DNA of 64,000 bases from Spartobacteria bacterium (GCA_003167555.1 PMSN01000009.1:1-64000); one strand, 5' to 3'; positions 24,106-34,757 are shown, counted from the stretch's first letter. The notes: generated from the sequence alone by a model not told the origin. Program-made: numbers and translations.

Positions 24106-24792
24106 GTGAACCCTGACTCGTCTAAACCGCGGCGAAGATTCTCCTGGCCCCTCGCGCTCACGCTCGTCGCTCTCATCCTTGCCGCGCTGGTCGCTCTTAT
24201 TTTTCTCCGCCTGGAAAGCTGGCCGGCGCGGACCGCGAAACAGAGCACCGCGGAATTGGAACGTGTCGGCCGCGAGGTGCGCGATGCATTTGTCGAGGTC
24301 GCCCATCTGCAACCGCGCATCACGATCAATAATCGCGTCTACCTGGAAAAAACTAAGGCCACGGCTGAGCTCGCGATTCTTTCGCGGCAAATCGAAGTCG
24401 AACATGAATTGCTCCACACGTGGGTCGGCAGCACCAAGCGGGTGAAATTGCATGGCACGTTCGTGGCCAAGGCCGGCTTCGATTTGCAGCACGACGTCGC
24501 TGTCGACGTTCAGCCAAATGAGATCGTGATCCAGCTACCGCACGCCTCGATTCTCGGGCTCGAACAAAAACAGATCGAAGTGCTCGCGTTCGAGAATGGA
24601 TTCTGGAACCGGATTTCCGCCGCGGACCTGGAGAACGAGCTGGCGACTCTTCCCGAACTCGCGCGCCAGAAAGCCGCCGAGAGTGGAATCTTGGCCGAGG
24701 CCGAAACCGCCTTGCAAAAGCAGCTCGACGAGCGGATCCACGCCGGCACCCCGTTGCATCTGGTCTTCCAAAATGCGCCCGCAAAAGAATGA
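24106..24792 (+). CDS. DUF4230-like membrane-anchored protein
   Basis: The product of 228 aa starts at GTG 24106. It has a short basic N-terminus, one transmembrane helix (PLALTLVALILAALVALIFL, about 15-34) and an extracytoplasmic domain. The pattern THLQPRITINNRVYLEKTKATAELAILSR, VGSTKRVKLHGTFVAKAGFDL and VVDVQPNEIVIQLPHASIL fits DUF4230, a family of unknown function with an alternating beta-strand domain. The C-terminal part is helical (ELARQKAAESGILAEAETALQ). It sits behind a structured leader and before a large AsmA-like gene on the same strand. Confidence 0.7.
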   Translation: MNPDSSKPRRRFSWPLALTLVALILAALVALIFLRLESWPARTAKQSTAELERVGREVRDAFVEVAHLQPRITINNRVYLEKTKATAELAILSRQIEVEHELLHTWVGSTKRVKLHGTFVAKAGFDLQHDVAVDVQPNEIVIQLPHASILGLEQKQIEVLAFENGFWNRISAADLENELATLPELARQKAAESGILAEAETALQKQLDERIHAGTPLHLVFQNAPAKE

Positions 24793-24796
24793 GAAT

Positions 24797-24895
24797 GCTC
24801 TTCTGTAGCGGCGGTCTCTGACCGCCGTCTCCGTTTTTACAAGGCACCCTTCCTCGGACAACCTCGGCGGTCAGAGACCGCCGCTACAGAAGAGC
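24797..24895. repeat. Palindromic repeat with perfect 31-bp arms (CTGTAGCGGCGG family)
   Basis: Positions 24797-24827 and 24865-24895 are perfect inverse copies separated by 37 bp. Each arm contains CGGCGGT-CTCTG-ACCGCCG, a hairpin of its own. The element starts 5 nt after the stop of the DUF4230-like gene. Relatives are at 51926 and, in coding form, at 7676. Confidence 0.95.
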
Positions 24896-24951
24896 ACACA
24901 GAGAAGCCACTTTCCGCGTCCCTCGTTTCCCGCTAAAGCATTGAACCGCAA

Positions 24952-27753
24952 ATGCGTCTCAAAAGATTCCTCGTCCTCTTCGGCGCGTCGCTCTTCATCA
25001 TCGCCGTCCTCATCGTCTGCCTCGCGCCCTTCGTGGTGCCGGCTGGATTGCGCTGGTGGGTTTCACGACTGGCGGGGCGGGAAGGATTGCAGATTGAGTT
25101 CGGGAAAATCGAGGCGCCGTTTTTGCATCCCATGGTGATCCACGATGTTCGGATCGCGAGCACCCCAGACGCCGCCTTCCTGACGACAGGCGCCGCGCCC
25201 CGTCTCGAAATGGATCTCAATTTCTGGGCCATCTTCGACAATTCGCGCGGACGTCTCCTCCGATCTTTCACCGCGGATTCCATCACACTCGACATCCGCC
25301 GGAATCCGCGGTCCGCTCCGCAACCACAACATTTTGCCTGGCGATTTTTCGAAGGACTCCTCGCGGATAATTTCAAACTCTCCGGCGTGCAGCTTCATGT
25401 CGAGAACGGACCGACCGTCGTCGATGTCCGGGACGGCATCATCTCCGGCTCGGAAATCGAAGCCGGAATCTTCAGCGCGAGCGAGATCACGATTTCATCG
25501 CCCTGGCTGCAAAAAAGCTTTTCTCATCTGCGCGGCGCGACCTCGTGGCAGGAAAGCCGCCTCACCATCGGCGCGCTTTCGCTCATGCGCGGTCTCGATC
25601 TCGACGCGATCAGCATCGATCTTTCCCGGATCGGCGAAAGCCGAATCGGCTTCGAAATGAGCCTGGATGCGTTCGGCGGGAAAATCCGCGCCAGTCTTTC
25701 CAGCGAGGATCGCGGGGCCAAGCGCACCTGGGACGCGGCCGGCACCGCCTCGGAGATTTCCCTCGCGCAAATGTCCGACGCGCTCGATTGGACAAATCGC
25801 GCGAGCGGTTCGCTGCACGCCTGCAAGTTCACTTTCCGCGGGGAAGCTTCAAACTTGCGCGAAGCCACGGCGACTCTCTGGGCGGAAGTGACCAGCCTGA
25901 CGTGGCGCGACCGCACCGCGGACACGGTCATGCTCGGCGTTTCGCTCTACAACCGGCAGGTGCAGATAGAACAGCTCTACATCAAGCAGCGCAACAACGA
26001 GTTCACCCTCACCGGCGAAGCCGCGCTTCCGCAGCGCCCGGCGGACTGGCTCAAGCCCGATTTCCGCGGCGACATTTCCGCATCGATCAACGATCTCGGC
26101 GATTTCGCGCGTCTCTTCGGCGCCACTCCATCGGATTTCGCCGGCAAGATCGCGGTTAACGGAAGCCTGAATGCGCGCGAGAAAAAGCTGGGTGGCCAGC
26201 TCGCCTTCTCCGGCAACGCGCTCGTGCTCTTTCGCACTCCGATCGAATCGTTGAACATCAAGCTCGGCTTGAAGGAATCGCATCTGGAGCTGACGCAGTT
26301 CGACTTCCGGCACGAAAAAGATTCCTTCGCCGCCCAGGCGACCGTCGACTTGACAGGCGAGCACGCCTATTCCGGCACGCTCACCACATCAATCGCGGAA
26401 GCGCGCGATTATGCCGGTTTGATTCCCGACGCTCTGGCGCCTTTCCGATTGGCGGGCAGTGTGAACCTCGATTGGAAAGGCACCGGAAACGACGCCACGT
26501 CATCCGGCGCGTTTCATTTGCAGGGCCACGGCTTGCGCCCACCGCAATCTCTTCTGATTCCTTTCGACGCGGAATTTGAAGGCGAGTACGCGGCGGACAA
26601 GATTTTCTTCCGGCAATTTCATCTGTCGAACCAGCACGCCTACTTCAGCGCGTTCGTCACTGTGGCCAAAGATTATTTCCAGTTGCAATCGGTTCGTCTG
26701 GATTTGAACGGCAAACCGAAATTGCAGGGAAACATTTTCCTTCCGCTCTCGCTTTCGAAACTTCACGCGACAAACAGCTGGCTGGGCGCGTTAAGCGACG
26801 ATCCCCGCTCCGATGTCGACGTCGCGCTCGACCCGATCGACCTCGCGGAACTGGCGGCCGCCGTGACGACACAGCCGAGAATATCCGGCAAGGCCGCCGG
26901 CCGGATCGAACTTTATGGCACCGCCGCTGCACTTGAAGGCAAGTCCGACCTTCACCTGCGCGACTTTGTTTTCGGAGATGAAACGCGTCTCTCGGCCGAC
27001 TTGGAAACGCGACTCACGTCCAAGACTCTCGGCTTCAAAGCAAACGCGATCGCAAGCGGATCGGATCCGGTGAAGATGGAAGGGTCGATCCCGTGGCGGA
27101 TCGAGAAGGCGGCATTGGGCCAGGTCCTCAACACGGCGGGGCCGCTTTCCGCGACCCTGAATTTCCCGGTGATCTTCCTCGCGAAATTTCCGCGCTACCT
27201 TTCGCACGGGATTTTCCTGGATGGAATCCTGGGCGGCAACCTGACGATTTCAGATTCGCTGCAACATCCGCGGGTGACGGGTGAATCGCATCTCATCGGC
27301 GGCAGGTTGGCCGACGGTTCCTCGCTTGCCTTCGGGTTAACCTTCGGCGGTCAATCCGCGACCCTCGATTTCGTCCGGCTCGCGCAACGCGGGATTGATC
27401 GCTTCGCGCATGGAGAAATTGGTTTCACCGATCTGACCGCCATCGCGGTGAAGATTCTGCCTAACGAATCGATTCTTGAAACATCACCTCTCAGCGCTGG
27501 TGATTGCGTGAGCAGCCTCGAGCTTTCCGCGACCACTGTGACCGGGCCGCCGCAGCACCTGCCGATAGACGAAATCGATTTTCGCGGGAATCTTTTCGAC
27601 CATGCCTGGACAATTTCGCTCAGCGGAAGAATTCCGGACGATCCATACCGGACGCTGCGCGCTCCCGTCACACGAACATTTCCATTTTGCCGGGAAAGCG
27701 AAGCATCCCGGAAATCGTTGACCCTGGGCCTCGCGCCGATTTCGTTTCCGTAG
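24952..27753 (+). CDS. AsmA/YdbH-like periplasmic-spanning protein
   Basis: The 933-residue protein has an N-terminal anchor (LVLFGASLFIIAVLIVCLAPFVV, about 7-29) and then a long series of beta-rich segments of the AsmA/TamB type (LEMDLNFWAIFDNSRGRLLRS, VTGESHLIGGRLADGSS, ISLSGRIPDD). The family builds hydrophobic grooves between inner and outer membranes that carry lipids. The C-terminal end is abrupt (TLGLAPISFP, then a stop 18 nt before a palindromic repeat), so the C-terminus might be shortened. No partner outer-membrane gene is next to it. Confidence 0.8.
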   Translation: MRLKRFLVLFGASLFIIAVLIVCLAPFVVPAGLRWWVSRLAGREGLQIEFGKIEAPFLHPMVIHDVRIASTPDAAFLTTGAAPRLEMDLNFWAIFDNSRGRLLRSFTADSITLDIRRNPRSAPQPQHFAWRFFEGLLADNFKLSGVQLHVENGPTVVDVRDGIISGSEIEAGIFSASEITISSPWLQKSFSHLRGATSWQESRLTIGALSLMRGLDLDAISIDLSRIGESRIGFEMSLDAFGGKIRASLSSEDRGAKRTWDAAGTASEISLAQMSDALDWTNRASGSLHACKFTFRGEASNLREATATLWAEVTSLTWRDRTADTVMLGVSLYNRQVQIEQLYIKQRNNEFTLTGEAALPQRPADWLKPDFRGDISASINDLGDFARLFGATPSDFAGKIAVNGSLNAREKKLGGQLAFSGNALVLFRTPIESLNIKLGLKESHLELTQFDFRHEKDSFAAQATVDLTGEHAYSGTLTTSIAEARDYAGLIPDALAPFRLAGSVNLDWKGTGNDATSSGAFHLQGHGLRPPQSLLIPFDAEFEGEYAADKIFFRQFHLSNQHAYFSAFVTVAKDYFQLQSVRLDLNGKPKLQGNIFLPLSLSKLHATNSWLGALSDDPRSDVDVALDPIDLAELAAAVTTQPRISGKAAGRIELYGTAAALEGKSDLHLRDFVFGDETRLSADLETRLTSKTLGFKANAIASGSDPVKMEGSIPWRIEKAALGQVLNTAGPLSATLNFPVIFLAKFPRYLSHGIFLDGILGGNLTISDSLQHPRVTGESHLIGGRLADGSSLAFGLTFGGQSATLDFVRLAQRGIDRFAHGEIGFTDLTAIAVKILPNESILETSPLSAGDCVSSLELSATTVTGPPQHLPIDEIDFRGNLFDHAWTISLSGRIPDDPYRTLRAPVTRTFPFCRESEASRKSLTLGLAPISFP

Positions 27754-27770
27754 GAAGTTTCTTGCGCCAG

Positions 27771-27861
27771 GGTGGATTGTGCGCTCCGCGCGCGATGCCA
27801 GTTATGTTGCGGCGGCGGCACCACTGTGTTCCATCGCGCGACGGAGCGCGCGATCCACCTA
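27771..27861. repeat. Palindromic repeat, GGTGGAT..GCGCTCCGCGCGCG family, supplying the dnaE stop codon
   Basis: GGTGGATTGTGCGCTCCGCG pairs with CGGAGCGCGCGATCCACCTA. The dnaE stop codon (27861-27859) is the TAG of the TAGGTGGATC edge. A second copy of this family is at 41065-41151. Confidence 0.85.
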
Positions 27862-30800
27862 TAACGCGCTCGCCGGCTCTTCCCGCTGCAACCACGGCGA
27901 AAGTTTCTCGCGCAATTCCGGCGTCATCTTCACGCGCAGATTTACTCCCGCATCCATTTGCAACGATTCGCCGTCGGCGCGGCAAAACATCAGGCGCACC
28001 GGGCGCGGCCCGGGCGACCCCGCCAGAACCGCCTGCACTTCACGCAACTCCGCCGCGCTCGCGGCCGCGGAGAAGAAAAGCACGAGCGGGATCTCGCTCT
28101 CCGTCATTCCATTTCCATTCGACTCGTTAGGCGAGCGCGGCTGACTGTCGCCCGGCGCGAGAACCATTGCCTTCTGCGCCACAGCGCGCAGAGCATCATC
28201 GCGCTTGTCGAGCGTTCCCTGCACCGACAGCACGCGCCCGAGTGCCAGCGCCTCTGAGACCTTCACGTAAACTTCATTCCACAAAACGACCTCGAGCTTG
28301 GCGGTTAGATCTTCCAGCCACACCACCGCGAATGGTTTCCCTTCTTTCTTCGTGAATTTCTTGTCCACCTGCACAATTGCGCCGCCGATGCGGAAAGCGG
28401 CGCGGTCCGGCAGCTCGTTCAGCGAGGCAATGGTCTGATAGTTCCCTTCCGCGAGCAGAGTCGCGTAGGCATCGAGCGGGTGCCCGGTCACATAAAAACC
28501 GAGCAGCTCTTTCTCGTAGGACATTTTTTCCTGCTCGCTCCACGGGACCACGCGCAAAGCGCTCGGTTTCGGCGCCGGTGGCATCATGTCGTCGAAGAGC
28601 GAGACCTGGCCGCTGGCCCTGTCTTTCTGTGAGGCGGAAGCAGAGGCGAGCGAGTCGTCGATGCAGGCAAACAACTCCGCGCGCTCGCGGCCGAGGAAAT
28701 CGAACGCGCCGCATTTCACGAGGTTCTCCAGGATCTTGCGATTCGCGATCCGGGAATCGAGCCGCCGGCAAAAATCTTCGAGCGTGGCGAATTCTCCGCG
28801 CTCCTCGCGCTCGGCAATCGCCAGCTCCATCGCGCCTTGCCCCACGTTCTTGATCGCCGCCAGCCCGTAGCGAATTGCATTCAATGTGGGAGCGGCCTCG
28901 GTGCCGCGATCTTCGGGACGCTGAGGTCCCTCCCACGTTTCCGGGCTGAATTTCAAGCCGCTTCGGTTCACGTCCGGCGGCAGGATCGGAATTCCCATCC
29001 GCTTGCACTCACCGACGAAGGTCGAAATTTTGTCTGTGTTATTGATCTCGTTGCTCAGCAATCCGGCCATGTATTCCACCGGATAATTCGCCTTCAAATA
29101 CGCCGTCTGATAACTGATCAATCCGTAAGCCGCACTGTGGCTCTTGTTGAATCCGTAACCGGCGAATTTCTCCAGCAAATCGAAAATCGAGTTTGCCTTT
29201 TTCTCCGCGATCTTGTTCGTGCGGGCACAGCCCTCGATAAAATTCGCGCGCTCCTTCGCCATCTTCTCGCGGTCCTTTTTGCCCATGGCGCGCCGGAGCA
29301 AATCGGCCTGGCCTAACGAGTAGCCCGCCAGCCGGCTCGCCGCCGCCATGACCTGCTCCTGATAAATCATCACGCCGTAAGTGTCCGCGCAGACCTCCTC
29401 CAGCAGCGGATGTTCGTAGCGGATTTTCGCGAGGCCTTTCTTCCGTTTGATGTAGTCCGGAATCAGGTCCATCGGCCCCGGCCGGTAAAGCGCGCTCAAG
29501 GCGATGATGTCGTCGATCGATTTGAAATCGAATTGTTTGCAGAAGCCGGTCATGCCGCCTTCCAACTGGAAAATGCCGATGGTCTCGGCCCGATTCAGAA
29601 GCGCGAACGTCGCGGCATCATCCAGCGGAATCTGTGTCAGCGAAAAATCCGGGACGCGTTGGCGAATGAGCGCCTCGGCATCGTGCAAAACCGTCAGTGT
29701 TCGCAGCCCGAGAAAATCCATCTTGAGCAAGCCGAGATCGTTCAGCGGGCCCATCGGGTATTGGGTGATGACTTCTTTTTCTTTCGGGTCGCGCCGCAAC
29801 GGGACGTATTCCGAAAGATCACGATCGCCGATGACGATACCCGCCGCGTGCACGCCGAAGTTCCGCGAGCGGCCTTCCAGCAAAATCGCGTGATCCCAAA
29901 GTTGGCGCGTCGCCGGTTCCGTGTCGATCGCACGGCGCAATTCCGGATTCGCGAGCGCGGATTCCGTGAGCGTGATGTTCTGCTGGCCGGGTCCGGCGGG
30001 GATCATGCGCGCGAGCCGGTCGGCTTCGCCGTAGGAAAGTCCGATCACGCGCCCCACGTCACGGACGGCGCTCTTCGCATTCATTTTGTTGAACGTGACG
30101 ATCTGCGAGACGCGGCGTTCTCCGTATTTTTGCCGGACGTATTCGAGCACTTCGCCGCGGCGGTCCTTGCAAAAATCGACGTCGATGTCCGGCGGCGAAA
30201 CGCGCTCGGGATTCAAGAACCGCTCGAAGATCAATCCGAATTGCAGCGGATCGATATCGGTAATTCCCAGAACATACGCGGCCAGCGATCCGGCCGCCGA
30301 GCCGCGTCCGGGGCCGACTGGAATCCCGCGTTTTTTCGCGAAATGGATGAAGTCCCAGACGATCAGAAGGTAACTGACGAACCCGGCCTTCTCGAGCACG
30401 CCCAATTCATAATCGAGCCGCTTGACCAATTCCGTATCAGTTCCCGCGCGTTCGCCGAAGCGAGCGTGGAGACCCTTGTAACAAAGCTCTCGCAGATACG
30501 CCTCGCGCGTTTTGCCTTCCGGCGCCGGATACTCGGGATACTTCGAAACGCCGAACTCCAGGGCGAGATTGCAGCGATCCGCGATCACGAGCGTGTTCGT
30601 GATCGCCTCGGGATGGTCCGGGAAAAGCGCCCGCATCTCGTCGGCCGACTTGAAATAAAGCTCCGGCGTGTAACGCATCCGCCGCTCGTCGTGGACCATT
30701 TTCCCGGTGCCGATGCAGACCATTACGTCGTGCGTCTCGTGATGGCTCCGCTCCAGAAAATGCACGTCGTTCGCCGCCACGAGGCCGAGCCCGAACTCTT

Positions 30801-31389
30801 GCGCGAGCTTGGGCAGGATCGCGTTGCACTTCGCCTGCACCTCGATGCCGTGGTCGTGCATTTCGAGGAAGAAATTTTCCGCGCCAAAAATGTCGCGAAA
30901 TTCCGCCACGCTCTGCCGGGCCTTGGCAAGATTGTCCGATTGGATGGCCATGTTGATCTCGCCTTTGAGGCAGCCGCTCAACCCAATCAACCCCGTGGCG
31001 CGCGGAGCGAGGAGTTCCTTATCGATCCGCGGTTTGTAATGGAAGCCGTCGAGGTGCGCGGTCGAAATCAGTTTCACGAGGTTGCGGTAACCGGTCTCGT
31101 CCTTCGCCAGCAGGGTAAAATGGTAGGCTGCGTCGCGTTGATTGCTCGGCCGGTCTTTGATCGCCCCCGGTGCCATGTAGGCCTCGCAGCCGATGATCGG
31201 TTTGATGCCGGCGTCCTTCGCCGCCTGGTAAAATTCGATCGCGCCGTGAAGATTCCCGTGATCGGTGATCGCCACCGCCGGCATTCCGAATTCCGTCGCC
31301 TTTTTCATCAACTCCTTCGTCCGCACCAAGCCATCGAGGAAGGAATATTCCGTGTGGAGATGGAGGTGAACGAAGGAATCGGACGGCAT
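27859..31389 (-). CDS. dnaE: DNA polymerase III alpha subunit
   Basis: The 1176-residue replicative polymerase subunit begins with a PHP domain (FVHLHLHTEYSFLDG; VAITDHGNLHGAIEF). The polymerase core carries the catalytic aspartates in PPDIDVDFCKDRRGEV and PVGPGRGSAAGSLAAY, with the fingers region NKSHSAAYGLISYQTAYLKA. A helix-hairpin-helix and an OB fold follow (FRIGGAIVQVDKKFTKKEG, about 985-1060). Length and order match DnaE1 of Gram-negative bacteria. The end of the gene lies in a palindromic repeat. No ImuA/B neighbours, so it is taken to be the main replicative copy. Confidence 0.97.
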   Translation of the reverse strand: MPSDSFVHLHLHTEYSFLDGLVRTKELMKKATEFGMPAVAITDHGNLHGAIEFYQAAKDAGIKPIIGCEAYMAPGAIKDRPSNQRDAAYHFTLLAKDETGYRNLVKLISTAHLDGFHYKPRIDKELLAPRATGLIGLSGCLKGEINMAIQSDNLAKARQSVAEFRDIFGAENFFLEMHDHGIEVQAKCNAILPKLAQEFGLGLVAANDVHFLERSHHETHDVMVCIGTGKMVHDERRMRYTPELYFKSADEMRALFPDHPEAITNTLVIADRCNLALEFGVSKYPEYPAPEGKTREAYLRELCYKGLHARFGERAGTDTELVKRLDYELGVLEKAGFVSYLLIVWDFIHFAKKRGIPVGPGRGSAAGSLAAYVLGITDIDPLQFGLIFERFLNPERVSPPDIDVDFCKDRRGEVLEYVRQKYGERRVSQIVTFNKMNAKSAVRDVGRVIGLSYGEADRLARMIPAGPGQQNITLTESALANPELRRAIDTEPATRQLWDHAILLEGRSRNFGVHAAGIVIGDRDLSEYVPLRRDPKEKEVITQYPMGPLNDLGLLKMDFLGLRTLTVLHDAEALIRQRVPDFSLTQIPLDDAATFALLNRAETIGIFQLEGGMTGFCKQFDFKSIDDIIALSALYRPGPMDLIPDYIKRKKGLAKIRYEHPLLEEVCADTYGVMIYQEQVMAAASRLAGYSLGQADLLRRAMGKKDREKMAKERANFIEGCARTNKIAEKKANSIFDLLEKFAGYGFNKSHSAAYGLISYQTAYLKANYPVEYMAGLLSNEINNTDKISTFVGECKRMGIPILPPDVNRSGLKFSPETWEGPQRPEDRGTEAAPTLNAIRYGLAAIKNVGQGAMELAIAEREERGEFATLEDFCRRLDSRIANRKILENLVKCGAFDFLGRERAELFACIDDSLASASASQKDRASGQVSLFDDMMPPAPKPSALRVVPWSEQEKMSYEKELLGFYVTGHPLDAYATLLAEGNYQTIASLNELPDRAAFRIGGAIVQVDKKFTKKEGKPFAVVWLEDLTAKLEVVLWNEVYVKVSEALALGRVLSVQGTLDKRDDALRAVAQKAMVLAPGDSQPRSPNESNGNGMTESEIPLVLFFSAAASAAELREVQAVLAGSPGPRPVRLMFCRADGESLQMDAGVNLRVKMTPELREKLSPWLQREEPASAL

Positions 31390-32123
<734 letters not shown>

Positions 32124-32277
32124 CGAAATCACGCCCCATCTTTCGCCTCACCTCTCCCACCACCGCTGCCTCGACCCCGCTTTCCGCGGGTTCGCTATTT
32201 AGCGAATTGACGATCTAGTGACTCATCTATTTCTCCACTCCTTTGCACCCTGAAACCCGAACCCTGAATCCTTAACC

Positions 32278-33699
32278 ATGGCCAAAGACAAGACTCCATC
32301 CGACGTCAGCAAAATGATCAAGGACCACGAAGTGAAACTCGTGGACTTCAAGTTCACCGATCTGCCGGGCTCCTGGCAGCATTTCACCACCACCCTCACC
32401 GAGTACAACGAAGAAATTTTCACCGACGGCCTCGGCTTCGACGGCTCCAGCATCCGCGGCTGGCGCGCCATCAACGCCAGCGACATGCTCGTCATCCCCG
32501 ATCCCGCCACGGCCTGGATCGATGTCTTCAACGCCGAGCCCACCCTCAGCCTCATCTGCACAATCGTCGATCCGATCACGCGCGAGCCGTACGATCGCGA
32601 CCCGCGCGGCGTCGCGGAAAAGGCGGAAGCGTATCTCCAAAGCACCGGCATCGCCGACACGGCGTTCTTCGGACCCGAAGCCGAGTTCTTCATCTTCGAC
32701 GAAGTCCGCTACAGCTACTCGGGCAATTCCTCCTTCCATCTGGTCGATAGCGCCGAGGGCCATTGGAATAGCGCGCGCGAAGAATTCCCGAACCTCGGTT
32801 ACAAGATTCGCGCGAAAGAAGGCTACTTCCCCGTCGGGCCGGCCGACAGTTTGCAGGACATCCGCAACGAAATGTGCCTTGAGCTCGAGAAAGCCGGCAT
32901 CCCGATCGAGCGGCAACATCACGAAGTCGCCACTGCCGGCCAGGCCGAGATCGACATCCGGTTCGCGCCGATGAAAGCGATGGCCGATCACCTTCAGTAT
33001 TACAAATACATCATCCGGAACGTGGCGAAGAAGCACAACAAAACCGTCACGTTCATGCCAAAGCCGCTCTACGGCGACAATGGCTCCGGCATGCACACCC
33101 ACATGTCGCTTTGGAAGGATGGCAAACCGCTTTTCGCCGGGAACGGTTACGCTGGCCTGAGCGAGATGGCGCTCTTCTTCATCGGCGGAATCTTGCGGCA
33201 CGCCCCCGCCCTCACCTGCATCACCAATCCGACCACCAACAGCTACAAGCGCCTCGTGCCCGGATTCGAAGCGCCCGTTAATCTCGCCTACTCCGCGCGG
33301 AACCGCTCCGCCGCCATCCGCATCCCCACCTACTCGGCGAATCCGAAATCGAAACGAATCGAGTTCCGCACACCGGATGCCGCGGCAAATCCGTACGTCG
33401 CCTTCTCCGCTTTACTGCTCGCGGGCCTCGATGGAATCCAGAGCCGGATCGATCCCGGCGATCCGCTCGACAAAAACCTCTACGAACTCCCACCCGAAGA
33501 GTTAGCCCACGTCCCGAGCGTCCCCGATTCATTGAGCGGCGCCATCCGCGCTTTGAGTGAGGACCACGGCTTCCTGCTCAAAGGCGACGTCTTCAACGAA
33601 GACTTCGTCGCGAACTGGCTCGAGATGAAACAAAAAGAATATGACGCCCTCCGTGTCCGTCCCCACCCCTACGAGTTTGCGATGTATTACGACGTGTAA
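32278..33699 (+). CDS. glnA: Glutamine synthetase, type I
   Basis: The 473-residue enzyme makes glutamine from glutamate, ammonia and ATP. It has the GSI order: an N-terminal beta-grasp ([17 protein letters not shown]), [10 protein letters not shown], catalytic [27 protein letters not shown], and [21 protein letters not shown]. The adenylylation loop [10 protein letters not shown] places the modifiable Tyr at residue 402, so regulation by adenylyltransferase as well as PII is expected. A long palindrome follows the stop. Confidence 0.97.
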   Translation: MAKDKTPSDVSKMIKDHEVKLVDFKFTDLPGSWQHFTTTLTEYNEEIFTDGLGFDGSSIRGWRAINASDMLVIPDPATAWIDVFNAEPTLSLICTIVDPITREPYDRDPRGVAEKAEAYLQSTGIADTAFFGPEAEFFIFDEVRYSYSGNSSFHLVDSAEGHWNSAREEFPNLGYKIRAKEGYFPVGPADSLQDIRNEMCLELEKAGIPIERQHHEVATAGQAEIDIRFAPMKAMADHLQYYKYIIRNVAKKHNKTVTFMPKPLYGDNGSGMHTHMSLWKDGKPLFAGNGYAGLSEMALFFIGGILRHAPALTCITNPTTNSYKRLVPGFEAPVNLAYSARNRSAAIRIPTYSANPKSKRIEFRTPDAAANPYVAFSALLLAGLDGIQSRIDPGDPLDKNLYELPPEELAHVPSVPDSLSGAIRALSEDHGFLLKGDVFNEDFVANWLEMKQKEYDALRVRPHPYEFAMYYDV

Positions 33700-33731
33700 C
33701 AGGTAGGGACGTAGCCAAAGAAAGCCGGGAT

Positions 33732-33782
33732 CTCGCACAAAGGACACGACCTCCCTTATGTCCTTGGTGTCCGTTGTGCGAG
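33732..33782. repeat. Palindrome downstream of glnA
   Basis: CTCGCACAA-AGGACAC (33732-33747) pairs with GTGTCC-G-TTGTGCGAG (33767-33782). It could act as a bidirectional terminator or be a member of the local palindromic repeats. No strong T-run follows. Confidence 0.6.
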
Positions 33783-33926
33783 CCGTCTGCGAGCTTCAGA
33801 TCTGGAAAACAAATCAGGCACGCTTCGCTCCGGACCGTGCGTGAAGTTATCGCACTACACCCGCAAAGAAGATTGAATCGCCTTTCGTCGCGGCCCTTGG
33901 CCGTGCTATTCATGAGCAGGACAATC

Positions 33927-34406
33927 ATGAAGAAAATAAACACGAAGGAAATATCGGAAGACACCTGGTCTTCACCGAAGGGGAAGTTTGCCAGCGCGAG
34001 CAAGGATATCTCGGTAGCATTGGGAAGAAAGCCGCTCTCGACGGACCTGAAGGAGCGGCATCCGTTTGATGTCGAGATCACGCGGATACCGCCGAGGCAG
34101 ACTCCTTACCCTTACCACTCCCATAGCGCGCAATGGGAGTTCTACCATGTAATCTCGGGCAAAGGTATTGTGCGGGATGAGGATGGAACGACACCTATCG
34201 AAGCAGGCGACGCTTTCATCTTCCCGCCAGAGGAGCCTCATCAGTTTACGAATGACGGCACCGAAGACCTGATCCTCTATGTTGTGGCCGATAACCCGAT
34301 CGGCGAGTCGTCCTACTATCCCGACAGCAAGAAATGGCTCGTGCGTTCTCCGGAGCGCAGACTCATGCGCGGCGAAAACCTCGACTACTACGACGGCGAA
34401 GAATAA
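33927..34406 (+). CDS. Cupin-domain protein
   Basis: From ATG 33927 the product has 159 residues. A conserved cupin barrel is visible: PYPYHSHSAQWEFYHVISGKG (motif 1, with two His and Glu as metal ligands) and GDAFIFPPEEPHQFTNDG (motif 2, His). The tail has SYYPDSKKWLVRSPE. Small cupins of this kind are isomerases, dioxygenases or sugar-binding proteins; the substrate is unknown. The frame continues upstream, but AGCAGGAC 7-14 nt before this ATG is a plausible ribosome site. ATG 33912 is the alternative. Confidence 0.85.
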   Translation: MKKINTKEISEDTWSSPKGKFASASKDISVALGRKPLSTDLKERHPFDVEITRIPPRQTPYPYHSHSAQWEFYHVISGKGIVRDEDGTTPIEAGDAFIFPPEEPHQFTNDGTEDLILYVVADNPIGESSYYPDSKKWLVRSPERRLMRGENLDYYDGEE

Positions 34407-34472
34407 ATCGTCCTGCTCAAACGCATAACTCTCCTGGGAGGCCCGATCAAACGCCCACTTAGATTCGGGATA

Positions 34473-34757
34473 GTGTTCGCCGTGGGACTGGCCGTCGTCT
34501 CCTTTCTTCCTTTGTATATCGAGCGAACGATGACCCATGTGATGTTCGCGCACCGGGGCGGTGGGGCGATTGAATGGGGCTGGAAGATCTGCACGCTGCG
34601 GAGCTTCTGCTTGAATTACCACTATCTGCGCCGCGAGCAAAATCCCGTGCTCTGGTTCACCGTGAACGTCGCGCTGGCCATCACTTACGCCTTGTTGGCC
34701 GCTTTCTTTGTCGAGATATTCCTCGCGCGCAAAGCACGTCGGACGAGGTCGCGCTGA
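34473..34757 (+). CDS. Small two-helix membrane protein, unknown function
   Basis: The 94-residue frame starts at GTG 34473 with a hydrophobic helix (FAVGLAVVSFLPLYI), a polar loop holding GGGAIEWGWKICTLRSF, and a second helix (LWFTVNVALAITYALLAAFFVEIFL), ending in a basic tail. Upstream codons back to the cupin stop are also in frame (LKRITLLGGPIKRPLRFGI), so the true start may be a rare codon further 5'. No family is recognised. Confidence 0.55.
   Translation: MFAVGLAVVSFLPLYIERTMTHVMFAHRGGGAIEWGWKICTLRSFCLNYHYLRREQNPVLWFTVNVALAITYALLAAFFVEIFLARKARRTRSR

Noticed and set aside
33774-33926. Upstream start for the cupin gene at 33774
   Set aside because: The extra residues overlap the palindrome after glnA and have no cupin similarity; ATG 33927 has a plausible ribosome site.
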